Below, one piece after another: positions 1 to 5,313 of a DNA stretch of 5,313 bases. The notes under the pieces were generated by a model. It made no database searches. It worked only from the letters and a program-made list of their open reading frames with translations, and had not been told where the DNA came from. Source of the stretch: JBBQYA01 sp038209155 (GTDB lineage: Bacteria > Bacteroidota > Bacteroidia > Sphingobacteriales > Sphingobacteriaceae); the NCBI GenBank assembly GCA_038209155.1, contig JBBQYA010000131.1, positions 1 through 5,313 on the forward strand, in the 5' to 3' direction. Position numbers and translations under genes: made by a program. Position 1 is the stretch's first letter, and each line of letters opens with the position of its first letter.

Positions 1-414
1 GCTCAAGGCAAAGCAGAAGGAACTTTAAGATGGCAAACAGAATGTTCAAACTTGAGAGAGGAACCGTATGTAGTTACCTTTAAAACTTTTTACGGTGATT
101 GCATATCGGATACCATAACTAAAATTGTGTATGTAAAAGTGATATCTGGAAGCGAAACAAAAGAGGATATTCCAAACGTGTTTACGCCAAATGGAGACGG
201 AAAAAATGATCAATACAGCATAGCGCAAAAGTTTGCTGTGTTTTGCGATACCGAATTCAGTTTCTTTATCTTCGATCGTTGGGGAAAAAAGATTTATGAA
301 AGCACCGACCCTGCTTTTGCTTGGGATGGTGATGATAAAGCTGCTGGTACTTATTTCTATGTACTGAAATCGAAAGCTTTAGAAAGAACTGGAAGCATTA
401 ATTTGATTCGGTAA
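1..414 (+). CDS. T9SS type-B sorting domain protein, C-terminal 137 residues (5' end outside window)
   Basis: The reading frame is open from the first base to TAA at 412-414, so this is the tail of a longer gene. A TTG at 52 is only an internal codon, not a start. Visible residues 1-48 form the end of an Ig/PKD-like beta domain, with WQTEC, then EPYVVTF and YGDC, then a TKIVYVKV strand. This resembles the repeat type in large Bacteroidota surface proteins. Residues 57-137 are a type-B CTD: IPNVFTPNGDGKND, a Cys at 82, FIFDRWGKKIYE, AWDGDDKAAGTYFYVL, and a short basic end in NLIR. This domain targets Sec-exported proteins to the type IX secretion system; family members often depend on a PorP/SprF-like outer-membrane partner, none of which is seen here. 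The product is probably extracellular. Its N-terminal architecture and any specific role cannot be seen. The CTD assignment is firm; paralogy with the convergent gene beyond the CTD is only possible. Confidence 0.93.
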   Translation, partial: AQGKAEGTLRWQTECSNLREEPYVVTFKTFYGDCISDTITKIVYVKVISGSETKEDIPNVFTPNGDGKNDQYSIAQKFAVFCDTEFSFFIFDRWGKKIYESTDPAFAWDGDDKAAGTYFYVLKSKALERTGSINLIR

Positions 415-433
415 TCGAGTTTATATTTTATTG

Positions 434-471
434 AAAAAGCGTCCTAAATAAAATTTAGGACGCTTTTTTTT
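434..471 (+). terminator. Intrinsic terminator of the left-hand gene
   Basis: A perfect 10-bp stem GCGTCCTAAA (439-448) / TTTAGGACGC (454-463) encloses a 5-nt loop and is followed by eight T residues (464-471). The A-run at 434-438 pairs with the first Ts, extending the stem to 15 bp. It starts 19 bp after the stop codon. The flanking A-run means it could also act on transcripts coming from the right, but the minus-strand gene has its own terminator about 920 bp earlier. Confidence 0.93.
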
Positions 472-558
472 GAGGATTTTTGTTCAGACCTTCTAGATTT
501 AATTTTCTCATTGTGTTTTCCCATGCTCTGCATTCAGGGTTATTGATATAAATCGCTA

Positions 559-798
559 GGAATTATGGATCTGATATTTTTCTTTCATTTAATTCATCCA
601 AGGTTATAAAAATTTAATTCGTTTGGGATTATTGAATTAGAGAAATTATTGTTTTTCTTAAACATCATTTATCTTTTTTAATTTTATTCCTTTTGGGAAT
701 TATGGATTTGAAATTTCTCTAAAACTTAATTCATGTAAGTTTATATAGAATTTAATTTGTTTGGGATTATTGGATTAGAGAAGCAATTGTTTTTCTCA
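559..798. repeat. Best-conserved direct repeat pair of the array (559-660 and 696-798)
   Basis: These two copies, 137 bp apart, align over 102-103 bp with one gap and about 18 mismatches by hand, which is roughly 80% identity. Both start GGAATTATGGAT, share TTAATTCAT in the middle, then TTTGGGATTATTG and ATTAGAGAA, and end TTGTTTTTCT. Each copy spans one odd unit plus the first half of the next even unit. This is the part of the array that can be shown most directly. Confidence 0.8.
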
Positions 799-1070
799 GA
801 TTCTAGAAAAAAGGTGGAGTCATAATTCTTTTAGGATGACGGATTAAAGAATTTATTATTTTTCTGAGATTTAATTTAATCTATTAATGCTTACTTCTTT
901 TTAAATAATAGATATGATGTTTTCGTTTCCTTTTATTTTATACAAAAATAAAGATATTAAATTCCTTTAAGAGTATTGATTTGGTGTATTTCATTCACCT
1001 AATTCTATATAAGGCTATTAATTTTGAACCCTAGTAGATTAGAAAAAGGATTTTGAGTCCTCAAATTTTT

Positions 1071-1086
1071 TTAAGATTTATCTTAA
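1071..1086. repeat. Short A/T-rich palindrome
   Basis: TTAAGAT and ATCTTAA form a perfect 7-bp inverted repeat around a 2-nt centre. It has only two G:C pairs and no adjoining T-run in the right place, so it is not a convincing terminator. It lies inside an eroded unit of the array and may be chance in AT-rich DNA. Confidence 0.4.
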
Positions 1087-1219
1087 CAATTTTATTTAAG
1101 TTTAATTAAAAGATATTTTATTCACTCATTCTAATTGAGACTATTCTGATTATTAATTTTATTATAATGGATTAGAAATTTGTCATTCTATTAAGTTGTT
1201 AAAGCTTATTTCATATATT

Positions 1220-1233
1220 CGACTAAAAAGTCG
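1220..1233. repeat. Small perfect hairpin at the right edge of the array
   Basis: CGACT and AGTCG pair perfectly (5 bp, three G:C) around an AAAA loop. No T-tract follows on either strand, so it does not look like an intrinsic terminator. Its GC-containing stem stands out in otherwise A/T sequence. Confidence 0.4.
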
Positions 1234-1256
1234 TATTTCCAGAAACATCCATTGCT

Positions 1257-1278
1257 TTTAATATTATTCAATATTAAA
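1257..1278. repeat. 9-bp A/T-only inverted repeat
   Basis: TTTAATATT (1257-1265) and AATATTAAA (1270-1278) are exact reverse complements around ATTC. The stem contains no G:C pair, so it would be unstable as RNA. It could be a DNA-level site or chance in very AT-rich sequence. Confidence 0.4.
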
Positions 1279-1381
1279 TTCAACTAGTTTCAAACTCCTT
1301 TTTATATTTTTTTTAATTTATAAAAATGGAAAAAAAACTTAATTACAATTATCTGTAAAAAGATTATTCAGCTTACACCGC

Positions 1382-1419
1382 AAAAAAAAACCGCTACTTA
1401 GATTCCTAAAAGCGGTTTT
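1382..1419 (-). terminator. Intrinsic terminator of the 1208-residue secreted protein gene
   Basis: Read on the minus strand, the stem AAAACCGCT (1419-1411) / AGCGGTTTT (1395-1387) is a perfect 9-bp pairing, and the run of As at 1382-1390 gives a U-tract of nine. Inside, TTAG/CTAA (1398-1401 / 1406-1409) can add a 4-bp upper stem around ATTC. The stem begins 20 bp after the TAA stop. Confidence 0.9.
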
Positions 1420-1439
1420 CTGTTTTATAATTAATTATT

Positions 1440-4400
1440 TTATTCAACCAAAACTATCGTACCTCGCATACTAATAGATTTTAGAAATCCAGAAGCTTGA
1501 ATATCATATACATATACTCCTGATTGGATCAAAGTTCCTGTTGCTTTGTCTAAACCGGACCATTGGAAATCTACGTTTTTAGTTTCATATACTAACTGTC
1601 CCCAACGATTGAAGACTCGCATTTGAAATTTATTGATATTCTTTGTTGTTGCAAATAGATTATCGTTTATATTATCGCCATTGGGTGAAAATGCTGATGG
1701 TAAAAATATTAATGGAGCATCTGGTTCGCATATATCAATTGTAGTATCTGCACTAAAGAAACAACCTGAAGCATCTGCAATGGTTAATGATACTTTCTTT
1801 AAGCCAACAGAATTGTAGATGAAAAATGGAAAATAGTTGGTATCCGCTAGCCCATCATCTCCCGACCATAAATAAGTGAAATCAGAAGAATCTCTACCAA
1901 TAGGAAAATCGATAGTAAAATCTGTTGTATCGCCCACACAGGTGCTGTCGATAAAATTAAAGGTAAAAGAAGGATTATCATACACTTCTGTAATTACACT
2001 ACTGGTTCCAGTACATCCTTTTGAATCAGTTATATTTAAGGTTAGATTATAAATCCCTGTTGATGGAAATGTAAAAGAAGCATTATCTGTAAACATTGGA
2101 ATAGTTATATTATTGGTTGTTTCAATTAATTGATATGTATAAGGAGGTGTTCCAGTGAAAGTAGTGCTATCACTGATAAATAAAGTTGGATTTCCGATAC
2201 AAACATCAGATGTTAAAAGAGAAACAACTAAACCTGGAGTGACAGTTATAAAAACAATTCCAGTATCTTCACAACCATTTGCGTCAACAATTCTTAACGT
2301 AACTTCATGATTTCCAACAACATTTATATATGGATAATTAGGAACTGAATCATTCAAAACATTTCCATTGGTTGGAGCTATTGCACCTTTATCACTCGAC
2401 CAGAAATATTGAATAGGTTTTTTTGCAAAATCTATTTTAGATTTTAGAGCAATTGGAACTCCTAAACAAGTGGTATCTGTTGTAATGTTTACAACTGGCT
2501 CGGTTACAAGTGCGAAAGTATCAAATGTTGCTATACACCCAAATTTATCTTCAATACTTAATGAAACTGCAAAAATTTGTTTGTTTGTATACGCATGAGT
2601 TACAGAACTTACACCAACTACAACTTGATCTGGACTTCCATCTCCGAAATCCCAAGTATAGGTAGCTGGTGACCTTAGACCTGCATCAGAAATAGTAGTA
2701 AATGTTGTTACTTTTCCAGTACAAACTGTATCTGCATTGATTAATGTTAGTGGAACTCCTACTACTGTTACCGAATCTTCATAAAGAGAGTCGCAACCGA
2801 GAAAATCTCTTACTCGAACTTGATAATAATACGTTCCTGGATTTTTATAGGTAAATGTAGCGGTGCCAGAATTTATATCTGCAGAAGTAAAGCCATTGTC
2901 ACCAGACCAATTATAAGTTAGAGGTGCTCTTCCACCTGATGCAGTTGCTCTAAAAGTTGTAGGGGTATTTGCGCATACGGTATCTGCTTTCGCTGATGCT
3001 AAAATTGGAATAAACTCTACAGAATCTATTGTACTAATGGATGAACAAGGTAAATTATCGTCTAATTGAATTTCATAAAATGCTTTTTTACCACATAATT
3101 TTGTTCTATCTATATAGGTTTCAATAGTTTTAGTCGAAACTGGTGGAGGATTCAACAGTTGTGTTCTAATTCCATTTACTGTTCTAAAAATTTTATAATT
3201 AGAAGTAGATGAATTTAATTTATCATTTCTAAATTTATTCCACGATAGTCTTACAGTAGGTCCACCAGCTTGTATAATCGCATCTAATTTCATTGGACGT
3301 ACATAAACTGGTGGAATAGAATATTCTGAGCAAGAGTTTAAAGCTCTTACATAATAGTTCATCGTCTTATTTCCAGAAAGATCTTGGTTTAAATCAGTGT
3401 AAGATTTTTGATTAAATGTGGCTAAATTGGCTGGACCTCCCACTATGGTTACCGCAGGATTATTATTAGTGATATTTGCTAATAAAATTAATTCCGTTTC
3501 CCCTTTATAAATCTCATACCCTCTAAACGTTCTTTTATCTCCTTTTACAGTATCCCAAGAAAGAGTTATATCTCGTTGATTAGGAGCAACGGAAACACAG
3601 CGAACTTCTGGATCTGTGACAAAAACTGGTGGGGTAAGTGTGACACTAAAAGATCTAATATCACGCCCTGGAGAAGAACAATAATCATCTTTGGCAGTGA
3701 TAACAAAATTATAAATTACACTTTCTACACCACCACAATCATCTATTTGATTTAAATTATTACAGGATGTAGGCCAATAAAAATAAAATTCTGTATTTGG
3801 ATTGGCAGCTGTAGGTTGATTACTGTATCCATATCCCAATGTATCAATAGATCCATTAGCAACTTGATTAGTTATAACAACTGGCTGAGTAGCAGGTGTA
3901 ATTGCATTAATAAAAATGTCTTTATTTAAAATTGCACAGGGTGGATATGGACAATCTGTTAAACTTATATTTGAATTTCCCATTCCTATTCCATTTACAT
4001 GAACATTCATCCCTTGTAAACTTGGAGTATTTGAAATATTTGAATCTCCAACGCTAATTTTAAATAATAAAGTATCTCCTGCAACAATCGTAGTATCAAA
4101 ACTTGTCTTATTATCAAAGATTTTTTCAATACGAGGTTGAACATTTCTTGTTAATGGATTCGGATTTGGATCAGATTGTATCTGGATAGTTATATCTCTA
4201 AATATTTCACTAACGATTTGACCACATTTTCTAGAAGTAACTTTAATTACACTTATGAAACGACCAGTTTGAACAGGGTCGAAACTCATTGAACCAGTAA
4301 TAGGATCTGGAGCAGGTTGATTTACTCTGGGTATTGGGAATGGTAAACTATACCCATTTATAAATTCTAGACTATCAGTTTCACTATCACCTAATGGATA

Positions 4401-5066
4401 GTCAAATGCATAGCTTAACTCATCTAAATCCTTATCAATAGAATTACTACTATACACATATTCTCTACCAAATTGATAAGTAACCACGATAGGTGCTTCG
4501 GAGAAATCTGGAGAATTATCATAACAAAAAGAAAGATCATTTGCTTGGCTTTGACCATTTGGAATATAAGGAAGCATTCTTGCTCTTAGGGTTTGTCCTT
4601 CACCTACATCGTTAAAGTTTAAGGCATCACCAGGTCTGCAACACGCAGCTATTGCATAAATTATATAACCACTTGAAGTTGGTGCTGGAACTCCATTTAA
4701 ATCAATTGGAGCAGAAACATATTTATATCTTGCCACAGACCCAGGATTTCCATTATTATTAACCGTTAAATCACCGCAAGAAATTCTGGTAGTAAAATCT
4801 TTACAAACTGGAGAAACATCTGTGATACTTAATAATGGACAGATTATATCAGGAATTCCAGGAAAATTATGAGTTAAAGTTTGAGGTAATGAGGATAATA
4901 AAATTCCAGTACAATCTCTGTAAGTGTTGACTGTAAAAATATATTTACCATTTCCATCACATCTCCACGTAATTTCTCCGCCAGCAACATGAGAAGAATA
5001 AGATTTATTAACAAAAAAAGAGGAAATTAAAAGTAAGATGAATGCTGATCGTAGAAAAAACTTCAT
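1440..5066 (-). CDS. Large secreted PKD/FN3 multidomain protein with T9SS type-B sorting domain
   Basis: This complete 1208-residue protein starts at ATG 5066-5064, with an in-frame TAA 14 codons upstream, and stops at TAA 1442-1440. A Sec signal peptide (K2, R6, hydrophobic 8-18) probably ends at S24|S25. The mature protein opens SHVAGGEITWRC, followed by YRDC, a head type I associate with Bacteroidota T9SS cargo. Domains by eye: Cys-rich head 25-190; Ig/cadherin-like about 191-298, ending in a GxxVSEIFRDITIQI motif; a poorly recognised Cys-rich stretch 300-480; two FN3-like domains about 484-590 and 591-687; five PKD/Ig-like repeats about 690-1115, one with WDFGDGSP at 805-812; and a type-B CTD 1118-1208 (SAFSPNGDNINDN, RVFNRWGQLVYE, GVYVYDI). 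It is presumably exported by Sec then the T9SS and acts outside the cell as an adhesin-like or structural protein; this role is inferred. No catalytic motif is seen. No Shine-Dalgarno is visible, as is common in this phylum. It appears monocistronic at its 3' end. Confidence 0.95.
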   Translation of the reverse strand: MKFFLRSAFILLLISSFFVNKSYSSHVAGGEITWRCDGNGKYIFTVNTYRDCTGILLSSLPQTLTHNFPGIPDIICPLLSITDVSPVCKDFTTRISCGDLTVNNNGNPGSVARYKYVSAPIDLNGVPAPTSSGYIIYAIAACCRPGDALNFNDVGEGQTLRARMLPYIPNGQSQANDLSFCYDNSPDFSEAPIVVTYQFGREYVYSSNSIDKDLDELSYAFDYPLGDSETDSLEFINGYSLPFPIPRVNQPAPDPITGSMSFDPVQTGRFISVIKVTSRKCGQIVSEIFRDITIQIQSDPNPNPLTRNVQPRIEKIFDNKTSFDTTIVAGDTLLFKISVGDSNISNTPSLQGMNVHVNGIGMGNSNISLTDCPYPPCAILNKDIFINAITPATQPVVITNQVANGSIDTLGYGYSNQPTAANPNTEFYFYWPTSCNNLNQIDDCGGVESVIYNFVITAKDDYCSSPGRDIRSFSVTLTPPVFVTDPEVRCVSVAPNQRDITLSWDTVKGDKRTFRGYEIYKGETELILLANITNNNPAVTIVGGPANLATFNQKSYTDLNQDLSGNKTMNYYVRALNSCSEYSIPPVYVRPMKLDAIIQAGGPTVRLSWNKFRNDKLNSSTSNYKIFRTVNGIRTQLLNPPPVSTKTIETYIDRTKLCGKKAFYEIQLDDNLPCSSISTIDSVEFIPILASAKADTVCANTPTTFRATASGGRAPLTYNWSGDNGFTSADINSGTATFTYKNPGTYYYQVRVRDFLGCDSLYEDSVTVVGVPLTLINADTVCTGKVTTFTTISDAGLRSPATYTWDFGDGSPDQVVVGVSSVTHAYTNKQIFAVSLSIEDKFGCIATFDTFALVTEPVVNITTDTTCLGVPIALKSKIDFAKKPIQYFWSSDKGAIAPTNGNVLNDSVPNYPYINVVGNHEVTLRIVDANGCEDTGIVFITVTPGLVVSLLTSDVCIGNPTLFISDSTTFTGTPPYTYQLIETTNNITIPMFTDNASFTFPSTGIYNLTLNITDSKGCTGTSSVITEVYDNPSFTFNFIDSTCVGDTTDFTIDFPIGRDSSDFTYLWSGDDGLADTNYFPFFIYNSVGLKKVSLTIADASGCFFSADTTIDICEPDAPLIFLPSAFSPNGDNINDNLFATTKNINKFQMRVFNRWGQLVYETKNVDFQWSGLDKATGTLIQSGVYVYDIQASGFLKSISMRGTIVLVE

Positions 5067-5099
5067 TCGTATATTGATTAAATTTAGAAATAGGATAAA

Positions 5100-5132
5100 T
5101 AGAAATTATTATGAAAAGAAAAATAATTTCTA
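5100..5132 (-). promoter_or_regulatory. 11-bp perfect inverted repeat just upstream of the start codon
   Basis: TAGAAATTATT (5100-5110) and AATAATTTCTA (5122-5132) are exact reverse complements around an 11-nt centre that, on the minus strand, is pyrimidine-rich (TTTCTTTTCAT). The element lies 34-66 bp before the ATG of the large secreted protein gene. It could be a leader hairpin or a dimeric regulator site. The stem holds only two G:C pairs and no proper U-tract follows, so a terminator is unlikely. The position suggests regulation; the sequence alone does not prove it. Confidence 0.4.
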
Positions 5133-5255
5133 AAATAAGGCTTTTAGATGAGGTTTTAAAATTTTTTTGCAGAAATGTACAATCATTGGGTATAAAATGT
5201 AGATAATAAAAGATTTAACTATTTAAATTATAGATAATTAAGATTTCATTTTGGT

Positions 5256-5286
5256 TTGTGTTATTTTAAAATTGAAACTGATTTTG
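5256..5286 (+). promoter_or_regulatory. Weak candidate plus-strand promoter at right edge
   Basis: TTG (5256-5258), a 20-nt spacer and TGATTTTG (5279-5286) resemble the Bacteroidota primary sigma pattern TTG / TAnnTTTG, with one mismatch in the -7 element. An ATG at 5303 follows and stays open to the window end, only three codons. If real, a gene divergent from the large secreted protein begins here. In AT-rich DNA such a match can arise by chance. Confidence 0.22.
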
Positions 5287-5313
5287 GTCATCTTGTTTCT
5301 TTATGCTCACGAC

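Larger units (their letters stand above)
555..1235. repeat. Degenerate tandem array, about 68-bp unit, about 137-bp higher-order period
   Basis: By eye I place units at about 555-620, 621-690, 691-759, 760-828, 829-897, 898-965, 966-1030, 1031-1099, 1100-1163 and 1164-1235. A unit typically begins TTTTGGGATTATTGGATT and ends near TTTAATTC(C). Odd and even units differ. Odd ones carry a TTAATTCAT...TATA...AATTT segment (clear in 555, 691, 966, 1100). Even ones carry GGATTAGAGAA followed by a T-rich TTTTTCT (clear in 621, 760; weaker in 1031, 1164). Landmarks of the same type therefore recur about every 137 bp or twice that. The first four units are well conserved, 829-897 moderately, and 898-965 and the right-hand units are eroded. 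It has no open frame. It is not CRISPR-like, because there are no exact repeats or unique spacers. Function is unknown; the right boundary is approximate. Confidence 0.6.
472..1381. other. AT-rich gene-free spacer between two convergent genes
   Basis: About 910 bp lie between the two intrinsic terminators. Stop codons are dense in all frames, and I found no open frame with a plausible protein, no tRNA or rRNA, and no transposase remnant. The base composition is clearly more AT-rich than either gene. About 555-1235 carries a degenerate tandem repeat, described separately. The last stretch (about 1236-1381) is low-complexity A/T with short palindromes and no clear repeat unit. Bases 472-554 hold nothing I can assign; a GGGTTATTGATATAAAT segment at 538-554 resembles the repeat core but is out of phase. 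Confidence 0.8.
5067..5313. other. Upstream region of the large secreted protein gene
   Basis: These 247 bp are AT-rich and contain no complete gene. On the minus strand I looked for the Bacteroidota promoter pattern (TTG, about 20 nt, TAnnTTTG). The nearest matches are TACATTTC (5179-5172) and TACATTTT (5201-5194), and neither has a TTG at the right distance, so no promoter is assigned. A short minus-strand frame enters from the right edge and stops at 5266; it is too short to call. An inverted repeat at 5100-5132 is listed separately. Confidence 0.6.

Noticed and set aside
46..228. 60-residue minus-strand open frame
   Set aside because: It lies antisense inside the clear type-B CTD gene, with no family resemblance or start context.
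1071..1086. Terminator at the TTAAGAT palindrome
   Set aside because: The stem has only two G:C pairs and a 2-nt loop, and no T-run follows in the correct orientation.
555..1235. CRISPR array
   Set aside because: The repeats are degenerate throughout, run directly into each other without unique spacers, and have no cas gene nearby.
472..1381. Pseudogene or insertion-sequence remnant in the spacer
   Set aside because: I could not find any frame with recognisable protein remnants, terminal inverted repeats or target-site duplications; tandem repetition explains the visible structure better.
1633..1818. 61-residue plus-strand open frame
   Set aside because: It is antisense to the end of the large secreted protein gene and is explained as a shadow of that coding sequence.
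5266..5313. Minus-strand C-terminal fragment (15 codons) entering from the right edge
   Set aside because: It is too short to separate from chance and no recognisable motif is present.

Overview
The window looks like chromosomal DNA from an AT-rich member of the Bacteroidota, most likely a flavobacterium-like lineage. Two genes end in the type IX secretion (T9SS) type-B sorting domain, also called the gliding-motility-associated C-terminal or CHU_C domain. That domain is characteristic of this phylum. The large gene also lacks a Shine-Dalgarno sequence and has an A/T-rich leader, as is usual there. The lineage is inferred from these traits, not proven.

Layout from left to right. (1) Bases 1-414, plus strand: the 3' end of a secreted protein gene that begins outside the window, followed by a strong intrinsic terminator (434-471). 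(2) Bases about 472-1381: roughly 0.9 kb of very AT-rich DNA with no credible gene. Much of it (about 555-1235) reads as a decayed tandem array with a unit of about 68 bp and a higher-order period of about 137 bp. (3) Bases 1382-1419: an intrinsic terminator facing the other way. (4) Bases 1440-5066, minus strand: a complete 1208-residue secreted multidomain protein with a signal peptide, a Cys-rich head starting SHVAGGEI, a cadherin/Ig-like part, two fibronectin-III-like domains, five PKD/Ig-like repeats each with a conserved Cys pair, and a type-B sorting domain. (5) Bases 5067-5313: an AT-rich upstream region with an 11-bp perfect inverted repeat close to the start codon and, at the far right, a weak candidate plus-strand promoter.

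The two genes converge on the repeat-bearing spacer, and each has its own terminator. Both products are expected to cross the inner membrane by Sec and the outer membrane by the T9SS, and so to be extracellular or surface proteins (adhesin-like or matrix-like). No T9SS machinery gene, PorP/SprF-type partner, enzyme, RNA gene, CRISPR array or mobile element is visible. The least expected feature is the degenerate repeat array. I see no evidence of a new multi-gene system.
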